From assembly GCA_035501935.1 (NCBI GenBank), contig DATJVC010000036.1:1-32593 (forward strand): 32,593 nt of DNA. The letters are read 5' to 3'. Every line of letters starts with the position of its first letter. Position 1 is the stretch's first letter. Of the stretch, positions 18,383 to 26,283 are shown piece after piece. The position numbers and the translations under genes are program-made. The DNA comes from Gammaproteobacteria bacterium. Its GTDB lineage: Bacteria; Pseudomonadota; Gammaproteobacteria; JAJPIJ01. Below the pieces are notes generated by a model, which saw nothing but the letters and a program-made list of their open reading frames with translations, did not search any database and was not told the DNA's origin.

Positions 18383-19162
18383 TCAAATCAACAGGCGCAA
18401 TGGATGCCACTGGCCCTGGCCCACGTGTTGCGCATTTTTTAATGTGTTCCAGGTGTAATCCAGCGCCCGTTGTGTCGCGTTAGGCACGGGTACGCCCAAG
18501 GCCAGATGGGCGGCGAGGGCGGAGGCGAGTGTACATCCCGAACCATGATAGATATGCGGCAATCGTTCGCAGGCAAAGGTATGCGCGCCGGTGTCGTTAT
18601 ACAAGGTGTTCAACACCTGCGGGGTATCCTCATGGGTGCCGGTGATGAGCACGTGCATGCAGCCGCGCCGGCGCAATGCCTCCGCCGCACGCGGCAATTC
18701 TTTCTCACCGGTCAGCTTTCGCGCCTCTTCACTATTGGGCGTCAGGACAGCGACATGCGGTAGCAGTTTCAGGATCGCCTCCCGTGTCGGGAGATCGGCG
18801 GTGACGTGGCCGCCACCGGAGGCAAGGACGGGATCGAGCACCACCGGACAACCCGCCAGATGGCCAGTAAACAAGGAGGCAAGTGCCTTGGCGATCGAGA
18901 CGTCCGGTATCAGTCCGATCTTGCAGGCATGCATGGGGATGTCGGCGAGAAGGCGGCCTGCCTGGCGCAAGAAGTCCGTTGCATCCACCGGTATCATGTC
19001 AAAAAATTTCTGGGTGTTCTGCGCGGTTAAGGCGGTTACCAGCGTGAAGGCGCGGCAGTGCTGGGCGGAAATGGCCTCGATATCCGCCTGCAGGCCCGCC
19101 CCGCCAGTGGGATCATGGCCGCCAATCGAGAGTACACGATGGATGGGACGGGGTGCAGACAT
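18383..19162 (-). CDS. thiD: Hydroxymethylpyrimidine/phosphomethylpyrimidine kinase
   Basis: Phosphorylates HMP and HMP-P to HMP-PP for thiamine synthesis. The ribokinase-fold signatures are [19 protein letters not shown] (about residues 12-30) and the C-terminal anion hole [17 protein letters not shown]. It is 259 aa. It heads the thiD-thiE-hemL-TPR run and is divergent from rubredoxin with 56 bp between start codons. No TPP riboswitch fits in that short gap. ThiC, ThiG and others are not in the window. Confidence 0.96.
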   Translation of the reverse strand: MSAPRPIHRVLSIGGHDPTGGAGLQADIEAISAQHCRAFTLVTALTAQNTQKFFDMIPVDATDFLRQAGRLLADIPMHACKIGLIPDVSIAKALASLFTGHLAGCPVVLDPVLASGGGHVTADLPTREAILKLLPHVAVLTPNSEEARKLTGEKELPRAAEALRRRGCMHVLITGTHEDTPQVLNTLYNDTGAHTFACERLPHIYHGSGCTLASALAAHLALGVPVPNATQRALDYTWNTLKNAQHVGQGQWHPLRLLI

Positions 19163-19218
19163 TTGCGGAATTCAGTTATGCTGTAAAGGAATCATCGCAT
19201 CGAACAAAGGTAACACTC

Positions 19219-19389
19219 ATGCAATATAAAAAATACATGTGCATTGTCTGCGGATTTATCTATGACGAGGAAAAAGGCTGGCCGCAGGATGGCATCCCTC
19301 CGGGAACGCGCTGGGAGGAAGTGCCGCCGAACTGGAGTTGTCCGGACTGCGGCGCGCGCAAGGAGGACTTCGAAATGGTCGAAGTTTGA
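19219..19389 (+). CDS. Rubredoxin
   Basis: Small cytoplasmic electron carrier of 56 aa with one Fe held by four cysteines: CIVCG (two) and CPDCG (two). The central family sequence [15 protein letters not shown] is intact. AAAGG lies about 9 bp upstream of the ATG, which fixes the start; the frame is open further upstream, but that part overlaps the divergent promoter region. It stands alone and ends 7 bp from the convergent hemJ. Its redox partner (a reductase or an alkane-hydroxylase type enzyme) is not nearby. Confidence 0.97.
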   Translation: MQYKKYMCIVCGFIYDEEKGWPQDGIPPGTRWEEVPPNWSCPDCGARKEDFEMVEV

Positions 19390-19396
19390 TCCGATC

Positions 19397-19822
19397 TCAG
19401 GTCGGCTGCACTTCCACCAGAATCACCACTGCGATCAAGACCAGCACGGGGAACTCATTGAGCCAGCGGTAGAACACATGACCATGCCGGTTGCGGTCAT
19501 GTTTGAAGTCCAGCATGAGCCTGCCCAGATACAGGTGGTAAGCAATCAATACTCCGACCAGTGCGAGCTTGATCTGCATCCAGCCGCTGTGCAGATAAGT
19601 GACGGTGTTGCCGCCCAGTAATAACCAGCAGCCGAAAAAAATTGTAAACACGCCGCCCGGCGTCATGATGCCATTGAACAATTTGCGTTCCATGATCTTG
19701 AAACGCGCGAGGCTGATCCCATCCCTGCTCATGGCGTGATAGACGAACAGACGCGGCAGGTAAAACAACCCCGCGAACCAGGTGACCATGAAGATGATGT
19801 GGAAGGCTTTGACCCAGACCAT
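19397..19822 (-). CDS. hemJ: Protoporphyrinogen IX oxidase HemJ (CopD family)
   Basis: Inner-membrane enzyme oxidising protoporphyrinogen IX to protoporphyrin IX, the penultimate step of heme synthesis. The 141-aa, four-TM protein carries the conserved histidine near the N-terminus (H8, VKAFHIIFMVTWFAGLFYLP) and lysine K85 (GWMQIKLALVG), and matches HemJ in layout. Using HemJ implies this organism need not carry HemG or HemY. It follows the TlpA-like gene by 9 bp in the same direction and converges on rubredoxin with no room for a terminator. Confidence 0.92.
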   Translation of the reverse strand: MVWVKAFHIIFMVTWFAGLFYLPRLFVYHAMSRDGISLARFKIMERKLFNGIMTPGGVFTIFFGCWLLLGGNTVTYLHSGWMQIKLALVGVLIAYHLYLGRLMLDFKHDRNRHGHVFYRWLNEFPVLVLIAVVILVEVQPT

Positions 19823-19831
19823 GCTGTTTGT

Positions 19832-20338
19832 TCAGGAACCCAGCCAGGTTTGCACTTGACGCCGTACGCTGTCGATGTCGAGTTCTCCAACCACGTGCTT
19901 TGCTACGTGGCCATCAGGGGCGATCAGGAAGCTGGTGGGCGTCAGCATCACGTTGTCGAAGTCACGGGCGATCTCACCAGAGGTGTCCAGCGCGATGGTG
20001 TAGGGGATTTGTTTTTCCTTTACCATGCGCAGCACCTGGTCGGGCGGATCGTAGGCCATTGCCACGCCGATGATGATGAAGCCCCGGGCGGCTAATTCCT
20101 GGTGCAAGGCTGCCAGCGCCGGCATCTCCTTGACGCAGCCCGGGCAACTCGTGGCCCAGAAATTAACCAGGACCGGCTTGCCGGTGAATTGACGAAGCGA
20201 AATCTGGTGGCCGTCGATGGCGTTGAAACTGATGGCTGGCGCCGCCTGCAATCCCGGTTTGCTGAACCACAGCCATGCCGTCACCGAAATCACTGCGAGC
20301 GCACAGAAAATTAAAACCGCTTGACGTTTTATCGGCAT
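19832..20338 (-). CDS. TlpA/ResA-like membrane-anchored thioredoxin
   Basis: Periplasmic thiol-disulfide protein of 168 aa. Residues 1-24 form a signal anchor; the thioredoxin domain follows with FWATSCPGCVKEMPAL and active-site C65 and C68. The motif CPGC differs from the common CPPC (ResA) and CGPC (thioredoxin), which may shift its redox potential. The cis-Pro loop MLTPTSFLI is present. The ATG at 20338 is chosen because it has GAGAT upstream; a TTG at 20362 lacks support. It precedes hemJ by 9 bp, so a role in cytochrome c or heme delivery is possible but unproved. Confidence 0.87.
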   Translation of the reverse strand: MPIKRQAVLIFCALAVISVTAWLWFSKPGLQAAPAISFNAIDGHQISLRQFTGKPVLVNFWATSCPGCVKEMPALAALHQELAARGFIIIGVAMAYDPPDQVLRMVKEKQIPYTIALDTSGEIARDFDNVMLTPTSFLIAPDGHVAKHVVGELDIDSVRRQVQTWLGS

Positions 20339-20425
20339 CAACAGATCTCTTGCGGGAGTCAACGCGTTAGACCAAAGGCCGAATACAGATTGCGTCTGCG
20401 AGCCCCATACTCAACCATTAGTAGT

Positions 20426-20431
20426 ATTATA
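20426..20431 (-). promoter_or_regulatory. Possible -10 box for tlpA-like/hemJ
   Basis: TATAAT on the minus strand, 88 bp upstream of the tlpA-like start. The match is perfect, but no good -35 is present at the correct distance. Confidence 0.4.
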
Positions 20432-20507
20432 TTTAAAGTTACGTTCATGATCTAATATTAAAATTTAAGTATCATCTATAACCAATTGCTTTATAAGTAA
20501 ATTATTA

Positions 20508-20536
20508 TTGACATATTTGCGTGTAATCATTAAGCT
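20508..20536 (+). promoter_or_regulatory. Putative promoter of the small RNA
   Basis: A perfect -35 TTGACA (20508-20513) is followed by a 17-bp spacer and TAAGCT (20531-20536), which keeps the key T1, A2 and T6. An AT-rich UP-like stretch (TAAATTATTA) lies directly upstream of the -35. Transcription would begin near 20542. Confidence 0.55.
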
Positions 20537-20541
20537 TATTT

Positions 20542-20616
20542 GGTCGTGCCACAAGGCGCGACGTCTAATAATAACGATTCTTTGCATCTTAAAAGCGGCT
20601 GCGGCCGCTTTTTTTT
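20542..20616 (+). ncRNA. Candidate small RNA of about 74 nt
   Basis: Predicted RNA from the start site near 20542 to the terminator end. Hairpin 1: GTCGTGCC (20543-20550), loop ACAA, GGCGCGAC (20555-20562), 8 pairs with one G-U. A single-stranded linker (20563-20590) contains AATAATAAC, three ARN triplets of the type the Hfq distal face binds. Hairpin 2 (20591-20612) is the intrinsic terminator. There is no start codon with a ribosome binding site. It could instead be an attenuator for argC, but an argC -10-like box sits after the terminator. Not recognised as any named RNA. Confidence 0.5.
20591..20616 (+). terminator. Strong intrinsic terminator upstream of argC
   Basis: AAAAGCGGC (20591-20599), loop TGCG, GCCGCTTTT (20604-20612) with a total of eight T residues (20609-20616). 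No annotated plus-strand gene lies between rubredoxin and this site to need it, except the candidate small RNA. Confidence 0.85.
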
Positions 20617-20640
20617 GCTTTGGCGGTGAACAAACGAGGG

Positions 20641-20646
20641 TATAGT
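20641..20646 (+). promoter_or_regulatory. Possible -10 box for argC
   Basis: TATAGT lies 48 bp before the argC start. A weak -35 (TTTGGC at 20619-20624) sits 16 bp upstream, just after the terminator, so argC is likely transcribed independently of the candidate RNA. Confidence 0.45.
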
Positions 20647-20693
20647 ACGCCACTTTCCAACACGCATGGCCGGTCAAGCTGAGGATTGAAGTC

Positions 20694-21725
20694 GTGATAC
20701 GCGTCGGCATCGTTGGCGGTACGGGCTACACAGGCGTGGAATTGCTGCGCCTCTTGTGTAGCCATCCGGATGTCCGCTTGCAGGTGGTGACCTCGCGGCA
20801 GGAGGTGGGCACGCCGGTGGCCGATCTGTTCCCCGGCCTGCGTGGCTACACGGATCTGCGCTATGTGCCGCCGGAGCAGGCGGACCTGAGGGGCTGCGAT
20901 CTGGTTTTTTTTGCCACGCCCAATGGCACGGCCATGACCCAGGTGCCAGCCCTGCTTGCCGCGGGTATCAGGGTGATCGACCTGGCGGCCGATTTCCGAC
21001 TGCAGGATAAGACAATGTGGCAGCGTTGGTACGGCCAGCCGCATGCCTGCCCGGAATTGCTGGCGGAGGCCGTCTATGGCCTGCCGGAGATGAACCGGGA
21101 ACGGATAAAACAGGCGCGGCTGATCGCCAACCCCGGTTGTTATGTCACGGCGGTGACGCTGGGATTGCTGCCGCTCATCGAGGCCGGTATCGTGGATCTC
21201 AAGCGCCTGATTGCAGATGCCAAGTCCGGCGTGAGCGGCGCCGGGCGCGATGCCGAGATATATAAGCTCTACACTGAGGCCGGGGATAATTTTCATGCCT
21301 ACGGCGTGCCCGGACACCGGCACCAGCCGGAAATCATCCAGAATCTGGCGATCCTGGCTGGTCAGCCGGTGGATCTGATTTTTGTGCCGCACCTCGTGCC
21401 GATGTTGCGGGGCATTCATGCCACGCTGTATGCCGAGCTAAACAAGACGGGCACGGATTTGCAATTCCTCTACGCGCGCAGATACTCGGATGAACCATTC
21501 GTCGATGTCATGCCTGCGGGATCACATCCGGAGACCCGCTCGGTGCGCGGTGTCAACGTGTGCCGGATCGCGGTTCACCGGCCCCATGACGGCCAGAAAG
21601 TGGTGATACTTTCGGTCATCGACAATCTGGTCAAGGGTGCTGCGGGACAGGCCGTGCAGAATATGAACCTGATGTTCGGTTTGCCGGAGATACGCGGATT
21701 GGCCGTCCCGGCACTGGTGCCCTGA
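20694..21725 (+). CDS. argC: N-acetyl-gamma-glutamyl-phosphate reductase
   Basis: NADPH-dependent third step of arginine synthesis, reducing N-acetyl-glutamyl phosphate to the semialdehyde. The Rossmann signature [18 protein letters not shown] is at residues 4-21, catalytic C149 is in ANPGCYVTA, and the substrate loop [11 protein letters not shown] is present. It is 343 aa. The start is GTG, with GAGG 9 bp before it. It stands apart from other arg genes and is followed 28 bp later by the DUF6776 gene, a common gammaproteobacterial order. Confidence 0.97.
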   Translation: MIRVGIVGGTGYTGVELLRLLCSHPDVRLQVVTSRQEVGTPVADLFPGLRGYTDLRYVPPEQADLRGCDLVFFATPNGTAMTQVPALLAAGIRVIDLAADFRLQDKTMWQRWYGQPHACPELLAEAVYGLPEMNRERIKQARLIANPGCYVTAVTLGLLPLIEAGIVDLKRLIADAKSGVSGAGRDAEIYKLYTEAGDNFHAYGVPGHRHQPEIIQNLAILAGQPVDLIFVPHLVPMLRGIHATLYAELNKTGTDLQFLYARRYSDEPFVDVMPAGSHPETRSVRGVNVCRIAVHRPHDGQKVVILSVIDNLVKGAAGQAVQNMNLMFGLPEIRGLAVPALVP

Positions 21726-21753
21726 ATCTGAAGCCGGAACACGCTATTACTGC

Positions 21754-22494
21754 ATGAACATAAAATCCAGGCTCATCGTTCAACGCCGACCGTCGTTCGT
21801 CAAGCAGGGTGTGGTCGCGGTGCTGGGCGGCATGCTGATCATCCTTTTGAGCTGGATGGTGCTCGATTACAGTCATTGGCACTATGTGTATGACCGGATG
21901 AAACTCGGCCAAGTGTATAAAAACGCATCGCCGCCGGCCCTGGGGCCGCAGATCGATTTGCAGACCGAGAATCAGACCCTGCGCGAACAGATTGCGATAC
22001 TGGAACGCAGCGCGCAGGTCGATAAGGAAGCCGTGCAGGACGTGCAAAAGCACTTCCGCGAACTGCAGGATGAAATTTCGGAACTCAGGGAGGAGCTGGA
22101 GTTTTACCGCGGTATCGTGGCATCCACCAAACATGGCAGTGGACTGCGCATACAGGGACTGCAATTGTCCGCAACGGGGGAGGCGCAGCAATATCACTAC
22201 AAACTGGTGTTAACCAATATGGACAAAGGTGATAAGGTTGCCACTGGCAGGGTGAGCCTGAGCGTGGAAGGCCATCTGGGTGGCGCGCCGCAAACGCTGG
22301 ATCATGCCTCCCTGGCCGGAACGGGCGCGGATGGTCTGCCTTTCAAGTTCAAGCATTTTCAGCGTCTGGAGGGCAACATTCGCGTGCCCGAGGGGTTTGA
22401 TCCGGCGCGTGTCGGAGTCAGCATACAGGAGGCGGGCGACAAGGACGCGAAGGAAAGCAAGACCTACGAATGGAGCAGAATCATCAGCAAATGA
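21754..22494 (+). CDS. DUF6776 single-pass membrane protein
   Basis: A 246-aa protein of unknown function. One TM segment (about residues 18-38, VVAVLGGMLIILLSWMVLDY) is followed by a long coiled coil (about 70-125, with ENQTLREQIAILERSAQ) and a C-terminal beta-rich domain (about 130-240) ending KTYEWSRIISK. The topology places the coiled coil and domain in the periplasm. It lies between argC and bactofilin and is likely to act with the bactofilin in the envelope, an inference from this conserved neighbourhood. Confidence 0.88.
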   Translation: MNIKSRLIVQRRPSFVKQGVVAVLGGMLIILLSWMVLDYSHWHYVYDRMKLGQVYKNASPPALGPQIDLQTENQTLREQIAILERSAQVDKEAVQDVQKHFRELQDEISELREELEFYRGIVASTKHGSGLRIQGLQLSATGEAQQYHYKLVLTNMDKGDKVATGRVSLSVEGHLGGAPQTLDHASLAGTGADGLPFKFKHFQRLEGNIRVPEGFDPARVGVSIQEAGDKDAKESKTYEWSRIISK

Positions 22495-22563
22495 GGCGGC
22501 AATGATCGATTCCTCCCGAGTTTTCACGATCGGGAAACAGAAACCATAACCGGGGAGATGACC

Positions 22564-22995
22564 ATGTTGTGGGGTAAGCGCAAAAAAAAGAGACATACCC
22601 GAATTGATTCGCTGATCGGCCAGCATTCCCATGTCAGCGGCGATGTCCGTTTCAGCGGCGGGTTGCATGTTGATGGCAGGCTCAAGGGTAATGTCACGGC
22701 GGAGGACGAGGAAAGCTCCGTGCTGACGCTCAGCGATCGCGGCACCATCGAAGGCGATGTCAAGGTGCCCTACGTGGTATTGAACGGCACTGTCGTCGGC
22801 GATGTCTATGCCCGCCAGCATATCGAACTTGCCGCCAACGCACGGGTCGAAGGCAATGTGTACTATAATTTAATCGAGATGGCGGTGGGTTCGACGGTGA
22901 ATGGCCAGTTGGTGCATATCTCGCAGGCGGAAAAGGGTATTCAGGCAGCCGCCCATGCGCCGGCGACAAAAACCGGTACAGGGCCAGCATCCTGA
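22564..22995 (+). CDS. Bactofilin
   Basis: Polymer-forming cytoskeletal protein of 143 aa (DUF583/CcmA-like), which forms a right-handed beta-helix and assembles into filaments on the inner membrane, commonly recruiting peptidoglycan enzymes. Turn-repeat segments such as HVSGDVRFSGGLHVDGRLKG and EGDVKVPYVVLNGTVVGDV are visible over about 20-115. The basic N-terminus (GKRKKKRHTR) may touch the membrane, and the Ala/Thr tail is disordered. The ATG at 22564 has GGGGAG 6 bp upstream; one at 22558 is too close to that site. The M23 peptidase gene nearby is a plausible partner. Confidence 0.92.
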   Translation: MLWGKRKKKRHTRIDSLIGQHSHVSGDVRFSGGLHVDGRLKGNVTAEDEESSVLTLSDRGTIEGDVKVPYVVLNGTVVGDVYARQHIELAANARVEGNVYYNLIEMAVGSTVNGQLVHISQAEKGIQAAAHAPATKTGTGPAS

Positions 22996-23031
22996 GGTGA
23001 CGGCGCAGCAGTACAGAGGCATGATTTATTC

Positions 23032-23385
23032 ATGACAGAAATGGAGACGACAACGGACAGCCCGCTGGTGTTTACCGACGCCGCGGCGTCCAAGGTGCGA
23101 CAGTTGATCAATGAGGAAGGCGATCCCGCGTTGATGCTGCGCGTGTTCATCCAGGGTGGCGGCTGTTCCGGTTTCCAGTACGGGTTTACCTTCGAGCAAA
23201 CCCTGGGTGAAGGCGATACCGTCGTGGAGAACGGCGGCGTCAAGCTGCTCATCGATCCCATGAGCTATCAATATCTGGCCGGCGCCGAAATCGACTACAG
23301 CGAAGGGCTGGAAGGCGCGCAGTTTGTGATTCGCAATCCCAACGCCACGACCACCTGCGGCTGCGGCTCTTCATTCTCCGTTTGA
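23032..23385 (+). CDS. erpA: Iron-sulfur cluster insertion protein ErpA
   Basis: A-type carrier that delivers 4Fe-4S clusters to apoproteins, including isoprenoid enzymes. The three cluster cysteines are in [11 protein letters not shown] and the C-terminal CGCGSSFSV. It is 117 aa. The ATG at 23032 is used, but one at 23041 is also possible, and neither has a strong ribosome binding site. It ends 29 bp from convergent anmK with no evident terminator. Confidence 0.95.
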   Translation: MTEMETTTDSPLVFTDAAASKVRQLINEEGDPALMLRVFIQGGGCSGFQYGFTFEQTLGEGDTVVENGGVKLLIDPMSYQYLAGAEIDYSEGLEGAQFVIRNPNATTTCGCGSSFSV

Positions 23386-23414
23386 GATCCCACGACGCCG
23401 GTTTCAGGGCTCCG

Positions 23415-24542
23415 TCAGTGGCTGGATTTGTCCCTTCCGTAGTAAACCCCGCCCAGCACCGCGTCCGCGCGCGCGCCGGTCACGGAGGGTAGATTTCCAG
23501 GCAGGCCTTCCAGCCGGCGGTGCGCCAGCCAGGCGCACAACATGGCCTCGATACAGCGCGGATCATAACCACAAGCGGCGGTGCTCATCACCTTCACGCC
23601 GGGCAATGCGCCCTCGATCGCGCGCATCAAGGGCGGATTCATGGCCCCACCGCCGCAAATCAGCAATTCACGCGTGCCTGGCAGTGATTTCAGCACAGCG
23701 CCGGCCAGGGCGCATGCCGTCAGCGCCAGCAGCGTCGCCTGCACGTCGGCAGGCCGTAGATTTGGATGTCGCCGGAGGCGATCCTCCAGCCACGGTAGAT
23801 GAAAATAATCGCGCCCCGTGCTTTTTGGCGGCGGCAGGGAAAAATACGGGTCGGCGAGCAAATCATCAAGCAATGATTCAACAAGCCTGCCGCTGGCCGC
23901 CCACTCGCCGTCCGTATCCATTGCCGCGCCCAGATGGCGCGACGCCCACTCGTCGAGCAACGCATTGCCCGGACCGGTGTCATAGCCGCTGACGGGCTGT
24001 GTCGCGTCTCGTGGCAACAACGTGACGTTGGCGATACCGCCGAGGTTGGCCACGCAGCGATCCTGATCGGCGCTCCGGAACAGGGCAGCGTGCAAGGCCG
24101 GCGCCAGCGGTGCGCCCTGACCGCCGATCGCCAGATCGCGGCGGCGAAAATCGGCGACTGTGGTAATGCCGGTCAAGGCGGCGAGGATGTTCGGATCGCC
24201 GGCCTGTACGGTGTACGGCGGCTGCGCCCGCGGTTGATGCAGCAGCGTCTGGCCGTGGCTGCCGATGGCGCGGATTTGATCCGCCTTGACCTTGTGTGCT
24301 GCGAGAAGGTCCAGAGCCGAGGCGGCGAAGGCCCGGGCCACATCAACGTCCACCGCCGCGTATTCTGAAACCGTCAACCTGTTTCCTTGCCGCCGGGCCG
24401 CGTCCAGGCGCGCGCGCAGCGATTCGGCATAGGGCGTCTCCCGGTAGCCCAGCAACTGCACGACACCCTCCGTGATATGAACCAGCGCGCAATCCGTGGC
24501 ATCCATGCTGGTGCCTGACATCAGACCTAAATACAGGGGCAT
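23415..24542 (-). CDS. anmK: Anhydro-N-acetylmuramic acid kinase
   Basis: Phosphorylates and opens 1,6-anhydro-MurNAc released by peptidoglycan turnover, feeding it back to wall precursors. The N-terminal ATP-binding segment is LGLMSGTSMDATDCALV (5-21), with DFRRRDLAIGGQGAPLAPALH near 150-170 and VANLGGIANVT near 184-194. Its 375 aa match the family. It lies 30 bp downstream of the M23 peptidase gene in the same direction, a functional pairing of wall cutting and recycling. Confidence 0.97.
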   Translation of the reverse strand: MPLYLGLMSGTSMDATDCALVHITEGVVQLLGYRETPYAESLRARLDAARRQGNRLTVSEYAAVDVDVARAFAASALDLLAAHKVKADQIRAIGSHGQTLLHQPRAQPPYTVQAGDPNILAALTGITTVADFRRRDLAIGGQGAPLAPALHAALFRSADQDRCVANLGGIANVTLLPRDATQPVSGYDTGPGNALLDEWASRHLGAAMDTDGEWAASGRLVESLLDDLLADPYFSLPPPKSTGRDYFHLPWLEDRLRRHPNLRPADVQATLLALTACALAGAVLKSLPGTRELLICGGGAMNPPLMRAIEGALPGVKVMSTAACGYDPRCIEAMLCAWLAHRRLEGLPGNLPSVTGARADAVLGGVYYGRDKSSH

Positions 24543-24572
24543 GAGAAACCGCGTCTGTCCGGGTGCGGATGT

Positions 24573-26150
24573 TTAACGTGATACGGGGTTGTCGGTGGCG
24601 GCCATCTTGTCTTTGGCCGCCGCGGTATTCGCTGCTTCAGCGGAGGCTGTTCGCCGGGTGTTGGTGATCTCATCAAGCTGCGCCAGCAGCGGGCGGGTCT
24701 TCTCCTGAAAATCGGGCAGGTGTTCCGCGGCGACGGGCAGCGACTTGGGCAGCGCGACCTTGAGCGGATCGCGGTGCACGCCGTTGACGCGAAATTCGTA
24801 ATGCAGGTGCGGGCCGGTGGCGAGCCCGGTCATGCCGACATAGCCGATGGTCTGTCCCTGGCGCACGCTGACGCCCGTCTTGATGCCCTTCGCATAGCCG
24901 TTGAGATGGCCGTACACGGTGCTGTAACTGCCGCTGTGCTGGACCATGATGACGTTGCCGTAACCGCCCTGCCAGCCGGCGAAAATGATCCTGCCGTCGC
25001 CCGTGGCCTTGACCGGCGTGCCCTTGGGCGCGGCGTAATCCACGCCCTGATGCGCCCGCATCCGGTGCAGGATGGGGTGCATACGCGCACGGCTGAAGTA
25101 CGAGGTGATGCGTGTGAAGGCCACCGGCGTGCGTAAAAAGGCCGTACGCAGGCTGTGGCCATCCGGCGAGTAATAGGCGGCGCGTCCTTCCTCCTCCTCG
25201 TAACGCACCGCGCGATAGGTCCGCCCGTCGTTGACGAATTCGGCGGCGAGAATATTGCCGTCCTTGACCTTTTTGCCGTTCTTGTACAGTTCGTCGTACA
25301 GCACCGTGAAGCGATCGCCCGGCCGCAGGTCCAGCACGAAGTCGATGTCATAACCGAACACATCCGCCAGCTGCATGATCAGGTTGTCCGAAAGACCGGC
25401 CTTCTGGCCGGCCTCGAAGAGGGATCTGTCGATCGTACCGGTGACGTGTACCGGACGAGCATCGAGTTCTTCTACAACGATCTCGGCGGTGAAATGGTCA
25501 TCAACACGGGCGACATGCAGCGTCCGGCGGTGATCGATGGGGTGCAGCAATTCCATGAAGCGGTCATCCCTGATCCGAAGGCGCAATTCCTGATTGAGGC
25601 TCAAATGTTTGAGCGCCTCGGTATCCTTGCCCAGGCGCATGATCTGATCCAGGTCGCCGGCGTCGAGATCCAGGCGATCGAAGATCAACGCCAGATTGTC
25701 ACCGTCGCGAACGGTCACTGTCTGCCACTCGTCCTCCTCCTCGTTTTGCGGCGCCTCCGGGCCGATGGAGGATCCATCGCCGGTCGCGGCGGCGGTCTCG
25801 ATAGGCGCGCTTGGCTCCTGCGGAGCGGGCGGCACGGAAACCGTTGTTGGCTCGGTGAGTGTGTGGGATGGCGGCAATGTGAAGACCAATTTTCCGGAAT
25901 CATCCGGCGCAATGGTGGTGGGCGACACGGGGGGTTCCGCCGGTTTGCCGATTTCGGCCACAGGCGCCGGTGAGGCAAAATTAGCGGCGGGTCCGCCCAG
26001 CTTGCCGTAGGCCATGCCGACCAGCAACGCAGTGGCGGCGGGGGCCAGCAGATACAGCAAATGGCGGCCGCGCGCCGCGCGCCGCTTCTCGTAGCCGCGC
26101 CAGTCCAGGCGAATTTTGTAATCGTATTTTATATGCCGGATGATGGTCAC
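24573..26150 (-). CDS. M23 peptidoglycan endopeptidase (MepM/OapA type)
   Basis: Membrane-anchored zinc endopeptidase cutting peptidoglycan cross-links. From a GTG at 26150 it is 525 aa. A TM segment lies at about 30-48 after a basic YDYKIRLDWRGYEKRR region; then a Pro-rich linker; a LysM-like OapA domain (about 140-190); an intermediate domain; and M23 at about 355-465 with zinc ligands H367/D371 (HQGVD) and H450 (GPHLHYEF), plus YGHLNGY. A promoter at 26182-26210 on the minus strand lies over the TTG start of the longer frame, so the GTG start is preferred. It is divergent from tyrS and followed by anmK. Confidence 0.9.
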   Translation of the reverse strand: MTIIRHIKYDYKIRLDWRGYEKRRAARGRHLLYLLAPAATALLVGMAYGKLGGPAANFASPAPVAEIGKPAEPPVSPTTIAPDDSGKLVFTLPPSHTLTEPTTVSVPPAPQEPSAPIETAAATGDGSSIGPEAPQNEEEDEWQTVTVRDGDNLALIFDRLDLDAGDLDQIMRLGKDTEALKHLSLNQELRLRIRDDRFMELLHPIDHRRTLHVARVDDHFTAEIVVEELDARPVHVTGTIDRSLFEAGQKAGLSDNLIMQLADVFGYDIDFVLDLRPGDRFTVLYDELYKNGKKVKDGNILAAEFVNDGRTYRAVRYEEEEGRAAYYSPDGHSLRTAFLRTPVAFTRITSYFSRARMHPILHRMRAHQGVDYAAPKGTPVKATGDGRIIFAGWQGGYGNVIMVQHSGSYSTVYGHLNGYAKGIKTGVSVRQGQTIGYVGMTGLATGPHLHYEFRVNGVHRDPLKVALPKSLPVAAEHLPDFQEKTRPLLAQLDEITNTRRTASAEAANTAAAKDKMAATDNPVSR

Positions 26151-26181
26151 GCTCAGGCAGACCCCGGAATTTGCCGTCAAA

Positions 26182-26210
26182 ACAATAGCCTTGATGCTCC
26201 TGGAGGTCAA
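26182..26210 (-). promoter_or_regulatory. Promoter of the M23 peptidase-anmK unit
   Basis: Minus-strand TTGACC (26210-26205), 17-bp spacer, TATTGT (26187-26182). The predicted start near 26175 leaves a leader of about 25 nt before the GTG at 26150 and excludes translation from 26210. Confidence 0.65.
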
Positions 26211-26283
26211 TCCGGGCGTGGCGTTGTGATAAGCTGGTCACAGTCGAGCGACCGTCCACGAAAACCTTGCAAGACCCTTCCAG

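Larger units (their letters stand above)
20339..20693. other. AT-rich intergenic region between tlpA-like gene and argC
   Basis: This is the only gap over 300 bp in the window. The stretch 20400-20530 is markedly AT-rich against GC-rich neighbours and looks like a promoter and regulatory island. It contains a perfect TATAAT on the minus strand for the tlpA-like gene, a candidate small RNA with its own promoter and terminator (20508-20616), and a TATAGT upstream of argC. I see no protein-coding gene: the longest minus-strand frame here overlaps the hairpins and the argC start and has no family resemblance. Confidence 0.75.

Noticed and set aside
19163-19218. TPP riboswitch before thiD
   Set aside because: Only 56 bp separate the divergent start codons, too short for the aptamer, and the conserved CUGAGA element is not seen.
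20465-20710. 81-codon minus-strand frame in the argC upstream gap
   Set aside because: It runs back through the terminator and small RNA hairpins, starts inside argC, and resembles no protein.
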